The translations under genes were made by a program, and so were the position numbers. From JAIRVZ01 sp031553415 (GTDB lineage: Bacteria; Bacteroidota; Bacteroidia; Bacteroidales; Azobacteroidaceae): DNA of 45,504 nucleotides. Under the pieces are notes generated by a model that had not been told where the DNA came from, searched no databases, and saw nothing but the letters and a program-made list of their open reading frames with translations. Location of the stretch: contig JAVBLO010000087.1 of the NCBI GenBank assembly GCA_031553415.1, positions 1 through 45,504 of the forward strand, given 5' to 3'. Position 1 is the stretch's first letter. Each line of letters opens with the position of its first letter. Shown here in pieces: positions 15,892-24,777 of the stretch.

Positions 15892-16836
15892 TTATGCCTT
15901 TTTACCCAAATTCCTTTGATGTTTCCAGAGTTGGTAAGAATTGACCAGATTTTGCCAGACAACATAAGTTGCAGGAGCTATAGCCACAAGCGGACTAAAA
16001 AAGGTATTGGCCATCCAGATAGCAAGGATGGTATTTTTTTGTCCGAGCCCCTGGCCTCCAACTATTTTATCTTTAAATCTTTTTCCTAAAATCCACCCGG
16101 TAAAAAATTGAAGCCAGCAAATGAAGCCAGCTCCCAATGCAATCCAAAGAATATGCATTGCAAGCCCTTGGTCTTCTTTTATTATTTCTATCAATTTTGT
16201 AGTGGTATTCGCCATGACGATAGTTAGAGCAATAGCCCATATCCAAAAAGAATATATTTGCTTGTTACGCAGTTGACTGTGCACTTTAGGTGTTGCTTTT
16301 TTCAAAATAAAAGCCAGGATAAAAGGCCCAAGCAACATAGGCATCACCTTGAGGCAAATAGTCAGAAATGTTTCGATGAAATTTAAATCTTCCCCTGTAG
16401 ATAATCCATGAGCGCCAATGGCAGAAAAAACACAAGGAGCAACGAAAGCCACAGATAGATTACTCAAAATGCTATATGTAGCCATGCCGGCAATGTTGCC
16501 GCCTAAAAGTCCTGTAATAACCACTGATGAGGTAGCTGTAGATGCCAGGATACAAAGCATACATCCTTCTGCCAGATCAGAACTGAAAGGTTTGAGTATA
16601 AAATAAACTAATAAACAGCCGATAAGTTGTACAACACCTAACCATAGATGAAGGGGTTCCGGCCAGAGATCACTTATAGATACCCTGCAATAGGTAATCA
16701 GAAGCATGAAGAAAAGAAGATATGGCGTAATAAAAAATATCTGCGAGATGAAACTATGGAAAATAATACCCACAATCATGCAGATAAAAAGCGCATTTGT
16801 TTTTAAGAATTTCAGGATGTTATTAACCTTGAACAT
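15892..16836 (-). CDS. BASS-type (bile acid:sodium symporter-like) transporter
   Basis: 314 aa with about nine to ten membrane helices. The segments ASTATSSVVITGLLGGN, LSVAFVAPCVFS and GQKNTILAIWMANTFFSPL correspond to the crossover regions conserved in the BASS/SBF fold; GQKNT...AIW is especially typical of the Bacteroidetes branch. The substrate cannot be read from sequence: BASS members carry bile acids, pantoate, pyruvate or similar organic anions with sodium. It appears to be a single-gene unit, with a -7 box 22 bp upstream of the ATG and a gene remnant downstream. Confidence 0.8.
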   Translation of the reverse strand: MFKVNNILKFLKTNALFICMIVGIIFHSFISQIFFITPYLLFFMLLITYCRVSISDLWPEPLHLWLGVVQLIGCLLVYFILKPFSSDLAEGCMLCILASTATSSVVITGLLGGNIAGMATYSILSNLSVAFVAPCVFSAIGAHGLSTGEDLNFIETFLTICLKVMPMLLGPFILAFILKKATPKVHSQLRNKQIYSFWIWAIALTIVMANTTTKLIEIIKEDQGLAMHILWIALGAGFICWLQFFTGWILGKRFKDKIVGGQGLGQKNTILAIWMANTFFSPLVAIAPATYVVWQNLVNSYQLWKHQRNLGKKA

Positions 16837-16858
16837 TTTGCTTCCATCAAATTTGGCG

Positions 16859-16866
16859 CAAAGGTA
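16859..16866 (-). promoter_or_regulatory. -7 box of the BASS transporter gene
   Basis: TACCTTTG on the minus strand fits TAnnTTTG, 22 bp before the start codon. No convincing -33 element was seen. Confidence 0.4.
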
Positions 16867-16896
16867 GTTCTTTTAGGCGGATTTATTAATCATTAA

Positions 16897-17487
16897 TCAA
16901 TTTTTCCATAACCTTGTTTCTGTTTCATGCAAATGCAGGCGATATTTATGATAAAACGGTTCTATATAATGATAAAAGCCGGAATTAGGCCCGACTCCTT
17001 CTATAAATTCCAGGAAACCATCATTTCTGTCGTACATTAGTTCTAACCTGACATGCTTCCGGCCGTCTTCATAGTATATGGAGTCGACTAATGAAAAATA
17101 ACCCTTTTTATCTTTTTGCATCCCTTCATAATACTTGAAATATACCCAGTCGGGAAATCTGAAAACATCGCCTTCTTCCAAACTCATGTCAGAAATCAGG
17201 TATTCGTTTTCCATGTTATTGTCAAGAAGAAACAATTGTCCTTTATCCCTGTCTTCCCTCATATAAAAGAAGTAATTCCGGTCAAGGGCAATTTTTTTAT
17301 ACCACTTATCATTGATTTTAACCGGAGAATCCCCGATATTTATCACACCGTCTTTTTCGAAGTCGGCAATTTCGTAATGCACATGCCATTTGGTGTATCT
17401 TTCCCCAAAATAAGAGCAATAATTTTTTTGTGCGTGTGCGCCTTGCAAAAATATAATTGCAAGGCTTATTAATAAAATTTTTTGCAT
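16897..17487 (-). CDS. Secreted protein of unknown function
   Basis: 196 aa with a signal peptide (MQKILLISLAIIFLQGAHAQ). The mature part is rich in aromatic and charged residues. It includes DSIYYEDGRKHVRLEL and FIEGVGPNSGFYHY, a pattern I associate with Bacteroidetes secreted proteins of unknown role, where FIEGVGP precedes the C-terminal region. It lacks a T9SS sorting tail, which many relatives carry. It begins 13 bp after the metalloprotease stop, so it is probably co-transcribed and may be handled by, or partner, that enzyme. Confidence 0.65.
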   Translation of the reverse strand: MQKILLISLAIIFLQGAHAQKNYCSYFGERYTKWHVHYEIADFEKDGVINIGDSPVKINDKWYKKIALDRNYFFYMREDRDKGQLFLLDNNMENEYLISDMSLEEGDVFRFPDWVYFKYYEGMQKDKKGYFSLVDSIYYEDGRKHVRLELMYDRNDGFLEFIEGVGPNSGFYHYIEPFYHKYRLHLHETETRLWKN

Positions 17488-17500
17488 GGTGAAAATTAGT

Positions 17501-19699
17501 TTATAAATCTTCTCGCTTCCATGTTTTCAGCCGTTCCAAGTGAGTAAAAAGAGTTGTATCTGAGCCTTCAAGATAAACAATAGCATTGGGGTCAATATCT
17601 AAAAAAGCATCGGGGTCAATTATTATTCTACCTGAGCCTTTTATATATAATTTACCTCCATCCATGATTTTCAGGGTACTTCCCTTTTTGATTCTTAATT
17701 CGGCATTGGGATTTAGTTCATAAATGCTGTTTTTTTCAATTATGAGAGAGCTTCCCCGTTTCACTTTGACAATAGAATTTGTTTCTTGTTTAAAGTAAGA
17801 ATTTTCCCTGCAGTGAAATGCGGTTGGGTTGATAAAATTTCCTTCATCGTTATGGGTATGCCTGTTAGGAGTTCCACCTTTATCAATCGACAAGGCAATT
17901 CCTTCATTGATAACAATATCCGGCCTGTTATCTTGTGTTATATCCGGCAAATAAATAGTTCCGCAATAACGGATATTATTATTTATTATCACATCATTGA
18001 AAGTAATTTTTATTTTGGCATTGCCTTCTGCATCATAATCCAGGATTTTAACGGAAATGCCATTCAGGACAAATGGATTCAACCTGAATTCTTTTTCGTT
18101 ATATATAGGAACATTTACCAGTCCGGGGTTTGAATCCATAGACAATTTTTGATTTTTTTTGAAAGTAATATCATGTCCTAAAAAATCATAAGTAAATTCA
18201 TTATCTTTCATCCTGACAAAGCATCCTTCATTTTTTTTGCCGGGACGAATGCTGTTATAATGTGTATCTAAAGAAATAATCCCGTTGGAATCAAAATCAG
18301 CACGGATAACTTCAGCCCTGCTTTGTCCGGCAATAGGATTCGGCTCCACCTCTTTGAAACTGTATAATTTATGTTTCCTCCTGAAACAAGGATCTATAAA
18401 TGAAAGCCCGAATTCATAATCATGGCTGCCTTCCGGATGCAGGCATTGTATTCCATTGGTAGTTCCTATATTTCCCCAAACGAGATGAGGTTTTGTTTTA
18501 TCATCTTGTATGCTTTCAATATAAGCCACTATCCCCCATGAGTGTTGAGGTATTTCATTTTTACAGCCATCATATAAAATAGAACTTTTATCAAAAATAG
18601 ATTTACCCTGATGGTTTTCCAACCATAAATAATGATTTTTAATCCCATTGCCGGGTATTTTTATCCTGATTATGTCGCCGGTCGTCATAAAATCCCTTAG
18701 AGTATATTCTCCGGAAGCATTTAAATCAGCTTCCTTTTTAATATCTGCATTTTCCCCATTGGCCTTAATACTATTAATCCAATCGAGATACCATTTTTCC
18801 CAACCTAATACACACAAAAACGGGGAGAAATTTAACGACATCATACCCCACCCCAGATTACCATAAAAATAATCACCTACGAGTTCATTGGCATAAGCAT
18901 AATGAGGACATTCAAAAATACTGTGTGCAATTTCATGGATGAATAAATGGAAAAAGTCTACGGAGGCCGAAGTCTGGGTAAATCCGCTTTGGTCGAAAAT
19001 ATAGCCGTTGAAGTCTATACCTGTTGTTCCATCCAATATGGCATATCCTCCATTGGAACCTCCCCAAGCGTCTATGTTATGTACAGGTTTTTGAATCATC
19101 TTATTGTGACTCCGGTATATGACAATAATGTAATCCGGTTTTTTATCAGGAGAATACAAACTGGCATCTTTTCTGTAAGAAGGCCTGTTTTCCCTCAGGT
19201 CGTATCTTGACCAATCAAAACCGGGATTTTCTTCTTTCAGCTTTTCGATTACCCTTCTGTTCAGTTGGCTCCAACTGCTGGCTCCACTTGCATCAATATT
19301 TATCCTTTTGGGATATACATCAGCAATCAACCTGAATTTTGAATGCGACATCTGGTAATAAAAGTATGATACATTTTTATCCTGATTTGCAAGAGGGCGT
19401 TCTGAAAAATCAGAAAAATCAGACAAAAAAGTGGATTTATCCTTTAATTTATCAGGAATAGCATCAGGCTCTTTACTCCAGCCTTGCATTTCAAAATTAT
19501 CGTATGGTTCACCGAATCCAGCGCAGATCACCAAAACTCTGAGGTCTCCTTTCGGAGTTAGAACATTTCCATATCCGGAATAAAATCCGGTTTTTCCCAC
19601 CTTTGAATCGGTATTTTGATTATAGTACGCATTCAATTGTTCTGTTTCAATGGTTAGGGCGGCAATTAATAATTGCCAGTAAAGGTTTAAGCTTTTCAT
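17501..19699 (-). CDS. Secreted M6-like zinc metalloprotease with repetitive beta-rich C-terminus
   Basis: 732 aa. The N-terminus is signal-like (MKSLNLYWQLLIAALT) but not classical. The catalytic region reads RVLVICAGFGEPYDNF, NVSYFYYQMSHSKF and FFHLFIHEIAHSIFECPHY near residue 255; HEIAH is the zinc site, and the order matches M6 (immune inhibitor A-like) peptidases. The last ~110 residues are stacked short repeats (LIIEKNSIYELNPNAELRI, KGSTLKIMDGGKLYI, GSGRIIIDPDAFLDI), suggesting a beta-helix or solenoid. No T9SS tail is seen. It likely degrades or processes extracellular protein. A small secreted protein follows 13 bp downstream. Confidence 0.8.
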   Translation of the reverse strand: MKSLNLYWQLLIAALTIETEQLNAYYNQNTDSKVGKTGFYSGYGNVLTPKGDLRVLVICAGFGEPYDNFEMQGWSKEPDAIPDKLKDKSTFLSDFSDFSERPLANQDKNVSYFYYQMSHSKFRLIADVYPKRINIDASGASSWSQLNRRVIEKLKEENPGFDWSRYDLRENRPSYRKDASLYSPDKKPDYIIVIYRSHNKMIQKPVHNIDAWGGSNGGYAILDGTTGIDFNGYIFDQSGFTQTSASVDFFHLFIHEIAHSIFECPHYAYANELVGDYFYGNLGWGMMSLNFSPFLCVLGWEKWYLDWINSIKANGENADIKKEADLNASGEYTLRDFMTTGDIIRIKIPGNGIKNHYLWLENHQGKSIFDKSSILYDGCKNEIPQHSWGIVAYIESIQDDKTKPHLVWGNIGTTNGIQCLHPEGSHDYEFGLSFIDPCFRRKHKLYSFKEVEPNPIAGQSRAEVIRADFDSNGIISLDTHYNSIRPGKKNEGCFVRMKDNEFTYDFLGHDITFKKNQKLSMDSNPGLVNVPIYNEKEFRLNPFVLNGISVKILDYDAEGNAKIKITFNDVIINNNIRYCGTIYLPDITQDNRPDIVINEGIALSIDKGGTPNRHTHNDEGNFINPTAFHCRENSYFKQETNSIVKVKRGSSLIIEKNSIYELNPNAELRIKKGSTLKIMDGGKLYIKGSGRIIIDPDAFLDIDPNAIVYLEGSDTTLFTHLERLKTWKREDL

Positions 19700-19837
19700 A
19701 GTAAGTTGATTTTTGAAATATGTTTTCTCTCTCTCTATAAAGGAAACAAGGACTTACAGAAAAAGGTTTTATCAATAATGGTTAATTAATTCTAAAAACA
19801 GATATTCAAAACGGGCACGATTTGAACCGGCTAAAAT

Positions 19838-22800
19838 TTATTTCTTCAATGCTTTCATAATTCCTTCCAAACCTTCGTTGAATTGTGCTAATTGTGCGAC
19901 AATTTGTCCAACCTGGTTATTCTTATCAATACCAGCTAACTTGTTGTTTTTAAGGAATATTTCTTTGATTGTTTCCCAGCGTTTCCGGTCGGAATCGGTA
20001 AATAATCCGGCAATTTCCTTTATTTTCAGCAAGTTGGCTTCATTTTCGGAAGTCAGGGTTTGTGCTTCACTTTCGTAGTGGGTCATGATCAACTCATTGA
20101 TCTCGGTTATGTTCATTAATGGAACAATGAGGCTAACCATTTTATTCATATCGCGGTATGAGCCTTGCAATTTAAACGCTGGTTCGGTGCGATACGCTTC
20201 CTGCATGGCAGCGCTGGTTATGTATGTCTGGTTTACTTTCAATACGAAATTGCGAACCAATAACGCATTTTTAACTACAGCAATAAAATCATCTACATCC
20301 TGCTGGATATGGTTTCCTTCCAGGTCGGGAAAGTTTCCGCTGTTGGTTTCAATAAAGTCTACCAGATTGTAAAAATCATTGAAACTTTTGGAGGCAATTT
20401 TTTGTAAATACGGATTTTCTACAATTGCATTTTCCAATAAACTGAGTTTGAAAAGATTTTCCGAGCTGCCGATTACATCGCCCAGGTTATAAATATCAGC
20501 ACGGTTGGCCAACATGTCAGGAATCTGAAATTTTTCCCCGCTTTCGGTATATGGATTTCCTGCCATGATTACACAGAAACGTTTTCCCCGTAAATCGTAA
20601 GTTTTGCTTTCTCCTTCGAAAATGCCGTCCATTTTACGTTGTCCATCAGCTAAGGAAATAAATTTTTGCAGAAATTCAGCGCTGCAATGTTGTATATCGT
20701 CCAGATACAACATAACGTTATCGGCCATCTCGAATGCGAGGTTGATTTTCTTCAATTCTTCACGCGCACCTGAAGTTTTTGCTTCAGCAGGGTCGATAGA
20801 AGTAATGGAATGCCCAATAGTTGGTCCGTTGATTTTAACGAAATTCAATCCCATGGTTTTGGACAGGTATTCCATTAAAGTTGTTTTCCCATATCCCGGG
20901 GGAGAAACCAGCAACAACATTCCCATGCGGGCGGTACGTTTGTTTTCGCCTGCGGTTCCGAGTTGTTTGGAGAGATTGGCTCCAATCAACGGAAAATATA
21001 TTTCATTGATTAATTTGTTGCGGACAAAAGAAGTCAGCACACGCGGTTTTAATTCGTTCAACTTAAGCGTTTTCTTGTATTTTTCAACCAGGTTTTCTTT
21101 TACTTCGCTGAACTCGTTGAATTCAGGAACACTGACTTCTGAGAAATGTGATAACCGCTTGATAAACGAATGATAATCCAAAGTATAAACACCATTAACG
21201 ATAACTGCATGGTTTCCTTTCAGGCTTTTAATTTCGGTTTTATCCGGAGCTTTAAGAAGTTCATAAGTTTGTTCTCCGAATAGTAACAAACAGGTCGCTT
21301 CTTCTGCGTACTTCTTTTCTTCCGAATAGTTTTTGGACGCATCTAAGAATGACTGCATCCAGTTGGAAGCGAGATAGAACCGCTCTACCCAATCAAAAGA
21401 TTCATCTTGAATATCTTTTTCAAAATCATTTAAGAATCCGGTTTTCGTAGCATAAGCCAAAAACGCCAACCGGAGTTTTTCTGCCTGACCGCTTTTGGTA
21501 AAAGTTGGAGATACTGCAAACTCCCGGAATAAATAATCTGCAATTTGTTGCGAAGTAACATTTGAAAAAACCAATGTAGTATTCCACTGTTCGAACAGTG
21601 TTTGAATCCGTTCAATAACATAACGGAAATTTTCTGAGCTGGGGAATACTTTCAACACAGTGCTGGCAGCAATAATCAGTTTGTTGAGTTTTGCTTTTTC
21701 ATCTTCTTCCAAACTATTCCAGAAAAGTTGTGCAACAACACGGAGATGTGGATGGAAAGACAGCATATCCAAGTGCTGATACAACAAATCTAGTACTTCA
21801 TAAATGCGTAAAGCATCATAATCGTGCACTCCTTTCAGGTAAGATTCGGAGTAATTTTGTTCTGCTTTTCGGGTGATATATTCTTTCGGATTGAATTTTT
21901 TACTCGTTTGTTTGGCTAAAAATGTTTGGTAAGCAAGGTATTCGGCACGATAAACAACCTTGTTTTCCGAAAGAATTTCCTGTTCCCAGATGCACCTGTA
22001 ATGGTTGATTTTTTCATTATCCAGGAGTTGGTAAAAACTTGTTCCCGTCAGGTGGTAATATAATCGGTCGTTTTTCCTGACAACGGTCAAATCTAACGGC
22101 TGTTTGCTAACAGTGAATTTGTAAGTACCCAGACTGATGATTTGTTCTCCATCTACAAACAATTCCGTGCGGTCTTTCAATATGCGTAAAGCATCTTCCA
22201 ATGAAGTTTTAAGGCAGTTTTCGAGATTTTCAGCTTTCGAAACATCTCCCAATAATTTGAGTTCTTCAACTAATTTCCGGACTTTATCAATCATCAGGTC
22301 AGTTGAAAAGAAAGCTTGTATTTCTTCTTTGGTCTTGAATGATTGGGCTTTGTTTTCGATATTCTTCAACACCCGGAGCCCGATTTGTTCGAGCGAAGAA
22401 GTCCGGTGGTTGATTTGTTCCTGTAATTGCGCCTTTTTACCATCAAATGCTTTGGTAATTTCGTCACGTTTGTCTGCAATTTTTTCGACAAATTCGTTGA
22501 AATCGGCGAATTTACTTTCCAATTCTTCGACCAGAACACTTATTTTGGTAAAATATTCATCACATTTCCCAGGAGAAGTTGCCAGTTCCAGGTAATTAAC
22601 AATGCTTTGTTCCAACAAGGTAAGTTGTGCATGGAATTCAGCCACGGATTCCCCGGTTTTCAAAGAGTCGGTTTTCCTCTTTAACCGGGCGCGCACTTCA
22701 TTCAACGATGCGAATATCAGTGAAATTTTTTCGACAATGCGGGTAGCCTGGGTTTTATCTTCAATTTTCAGGCTGTTCAAGATATCTATTAAAAGCTCAA

Positions 22801-24670
22801 GTTCGGATGAAATCAGTTTGCAGTTTTCATCTATTTTATTGGCATCAATAACTTTGGTAACTGTTTCAATCTGTTCTTTTTCGATTGCAACTTTTTCTTC
22901 ATAAGGAACCAAAGCCTCATCTTTCAACAGAAACTCAACTGTTTTATCCGAAAGTTTTTCATTGGTTTCGGCCAGTTGTTTTTTAAGTTCCTCAATTTTC
23001 TCCGAATCAATATACTTTATATTGCCTTTCTCAATGACTTCGCCTTGTAACTTCCGGGTTTCGGCCAACAATTTTACCAGACTATCGAGATTATCATATC
23101 TATTATTCTTGTAACTGAATAATAAACTTTCAATCTTTTCGATTGTTTCATCAAGCTGTTGGGATGCATATTTTTTTTGTGTCTGTACTTTGGCAAACTC
23201 ATCGATAGCAGTTTCTGCAATGCTTTTTATGTGTTTCAGTGGTTCGGAGAGGCAATATGTTTCCTTATCTGCAATCCAGAAAAAAGCATCAATAGTATCG
23301 TTCGCTTTTTTGGCTATATCAACATAAAGTCCGTCGTAAGAATCTTCCTTATTGATTAATTGTATAATTTCGTGGCATTCAGCCATTGCCTTTACAATAT
23401 CTTTGTTTCCGATTTTATAGAGTTTATTATCCTTTTTTCCCGTATTTTCGGTAAACTGGCGTTGGTAAGGCGTTTGCCAGATTTGCACCTGGTGATACTT
23501 GGTTGCGTCTTGTTCGGTTTTAAAATAAATCAACCGTCCATCGGCATATAATGTAAAACCGCCACATATAATTGGTGTTTCCACTTGTTGTTTGATGATG
23601 TTGTATGACATCAACACGTATGTATGTGTATCGCCTTGATAGAAAAGGTAAAGGAAATCTTCTCCGTTTCCGGATAAAATCCGGCGCACGAATTCCATAT
23701 TATGTAAGTCACTTTCGAATATTTTATATTCTCCTGTTTGCAGGTAATAACCGTTGGGGAAAATGATTCCCTGATTATCAGGCAACAAAATTCCGGCATT
23801 CAACAACATGTGAATATTGACTACTTCCTTGGTGCGTGTATTGAAAATATATGAACGGAAATCTTCTTGGTAAGGCTTGATTTTAACTGCTAACAAATTG
23901 CCTAAATCGGCATAATAATATTCTGCATCATCTAATTGCTGGTCTTTATTCTCAACTGCTTCGGCATAAATTCCCTTTCCTGTCCTGGTATTGTCTTCAA
24001 TTTTGAATGTAATATCTCCGCCAACAGCCTCGATAAAAACTTTATTCATGATTGAAACATGCGGGTGAAGTCCGAGGCGGCGGTCTTCCAATGTGGTTTT
24101 ATTCCATTGGAACTCATGTTGGGATGGTTTGACTACTTCATGGATGCTCCGGTCGTCGATGTAAACCAGTTTGTTGTCTTTCATCAACCACTTGAAAGCT
24201 TTGGCGTCGGCAATGGTTTTTCCTGTCTGGAAAATCATATACAAGTAATTATCGGTTCTCCTGAAACGGGAGAAAATGGCATTCCGGTAATATTTGTAAA
24301 GATTGTTATAATCGTTTACAAAATCCGGGTTATTGATAAGATCTAATGGTTGAGGATTGAAATGGTTATCTTCAAATTTATAAATACTGAAAACATCGCT
24401 GAGCTGGATATCCGACCGCAGGCCAAAATGGACATTGTATGCAAAGATGCACAAATCGCCAATAACCATAATCCCCCTTGCCACACAATTGTTTTCGGTA
24501 GCAATGCGCTGGTTGGCTATCAGGGAAAAATCAACCGAACTGAAAACTTCTTTGCGCGATTCGTTCAGTTGGTTAAGGCGTTTATTAAGCTCGTCTTTTT
24601 GCGCTTGAAGGCGTTTTTTTATGATTTCGTAGGTGCCGGAATCGAGGGTTTCTATATTGGGTTGTTGCAT
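19838..24670 (-). CDS. Giant coiled-coil AAA+ 'DNA repair ATPase' family protein
   Basis: 1610 aa. Residues 1 to about 430 are beta-rich with repeated short blocks, possibly propeller-like. About 460-860 is long coiled coil (KKQLAETNEKLSDKTVEF, EKIADKRDEITKAF). A mixed region follows, then an AAA+ module near 1230-1480: Walker A SPPGYGKTT near 1255, Walker B VMLYLDDIQ near 1320, sensor-like VIMAGNPYT and the arginine-bearing DMLANRAD. Databases label such proteins 'DNA repair ATPase', but I know of no direct proof of repair. It lies downstream of the flotillin and YqiJ-like genes, near PspA, which suggests a membrane-remodelling or envelope-stress machine; this is inference. A palindromic repeat separates it from the flotillin gene. 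Confidence 0.85.
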   Translation of the reverse strand: MQQPNIETLDSGTYEIIKKRLQAQKDELNKRLNQLNESRKEVFSSVDFSLIANQRIATENNCVARGIMVIGDLCIFAYNVHFGLRSDIQLSDVFSIYKFEDNHFNPQPLDLINNPDFVNDYNNLYKYYRNAIFSRFRRTDNYLYMIFQTGKTIADAKAFKWLMKDNKLVYIDDRSIHEVVKPSQHEFQWNKTTLEDRRLGLHPHVSIMNKVFIEAVGGDITFKIEDNTRTGKGIYAEAVENKDQQLDDAEYYYADLGNLLAVKIKPYQEDFRSYIFNTRTKEVVNIHMLLNAGILLPDNQGIIFPNGYYLQTGEYKIFESDLHNMEFVRRILSGNGEDFLYLFYQGDTHTYVLMSYNIIKQQVETPIICGGFTLYADGRLIYFKTEQDATKYHQVQIWQTPYQRQFTENTGKKDNKLYKIGNKDIVKAMAECHEIIQLINKEDSYDGLYVDIAKKANDTIDAFFWIADKETYCLSEPLKHIKSIAETAIDEFAKVQTQKKYASQQLDETIEKIESLLFSYKNNRYDNLDSLVKLLAETRKLQGEVIEKGNIKYIDSEKIEELKKQLAETNEKLSDKTVEFLLKDEALVPYEEKVAIEKEQIETVTKVIDANKIDENCKLISSELELLIDILNSLKIEDKTQATRIVEKISLIFASLNEVRARLKRKTDSLKTGESVAEFHAQLTLLEQSIVNYLELATSPGKCDEYFTKISVLVEELESKFADFNEFVEKIADKRDEITKAFDGKKAQLQEQINHRTSSLEQIGLRVLKNIENKAQSFKTKEEIQAFFSTDLMIDKVRKLVEELKLLGDVSKAENLENCLKTSLEDALRILKDRTELFVDGEQIISLGTYKFTVSKQPLDLTVVRKNDRLYYHLTGTSFYQLLDNEKINHYRCIWEQEILSENKVVYRAEYLAYQTFLAKQTSKKFNPKEYITRKAEQNYSESYLKGVHDYDALRIYEVLDLLYQHLDMLSFHPHLRVVAQLFWNSLEEDEKAKLNKLIIAASTVLKVFPSSENFRYVIERIQTLFEQWNTTLVFSNVTSQQIADYLFREFAVSPTFTKSGQAEKLRLAFLAYATKTGFLNDFEKDIQDESFDWVERFYLASNWMQSFLDASKNYSEEKKYAEEATCLLLFGEQTYELLKAPDKTEIKSLKGNHAVIVNGVYTLDYHSFIKRLSHFSEVSVPEFNEFSEVKENLVEKYKKTLKLNELKPRVLTSFVRNKLINEIYFPLIGANLSKQLGTAGENKRTARMGMLLLVSPPGYGKTTLMEYLSKTMGLNFVKINGPTIGHSITSIDPAEAKTSGAREELKKINLAFEMADNVMLYLDDIQHCSAEFLQKFISLADGQRKMDGIFEGESKTYDLRGKRFCVIMAGNPYTESGEKFQIPDMLANRADIYNLGDVIGSSENLFKLSLLENAIVENPYLQKIASKSFNDFYNLVDFIETNSGNFPDLEGNHIQQDVDDFIAVVKNALLVRNFVLKVNQTYITSAAMQEAYRTEPAFKLQGSYRDMNKMVSLIVPLMNITEINELIMTHYESEAQTLTSENEANLLKIKEIAGLFTDSDRKRWETIKEIFLKNNKLAGIDKNNQVGQIVAQLAQFNEGLEGIMKALKK

Positions 24671-24689
24671 AGGTATTTATATAAAAAGA

Positions 24690-24772
24690 ATTATCGGAAG
24701 TTATTAGAATTCAACCGGGAGTTACCGGAATAAATTCTCCTGATAAATTCCGATAACTTCTGATTAAATTCC
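24690..24772. repeat. Palindromic array of 10-bp units between flotillin and ATPase genes
   Basis: Four degenerate 10-bp units of the type GTTATCGGAA run in one orientation (24691-24730) and are followed by about four in the opposite orientation (24731-24770), giving a long imperfect hairpin. Related direct units occur at 40228-40267. It nearly fills the 107-bp intergenic gap. As a stem-loop in the mRNA it could lower or stabilise expression of the downstream ATPase relative to the flotillin. Confidence 0.7.
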
Positions 24773-24777
24773 AAAAA

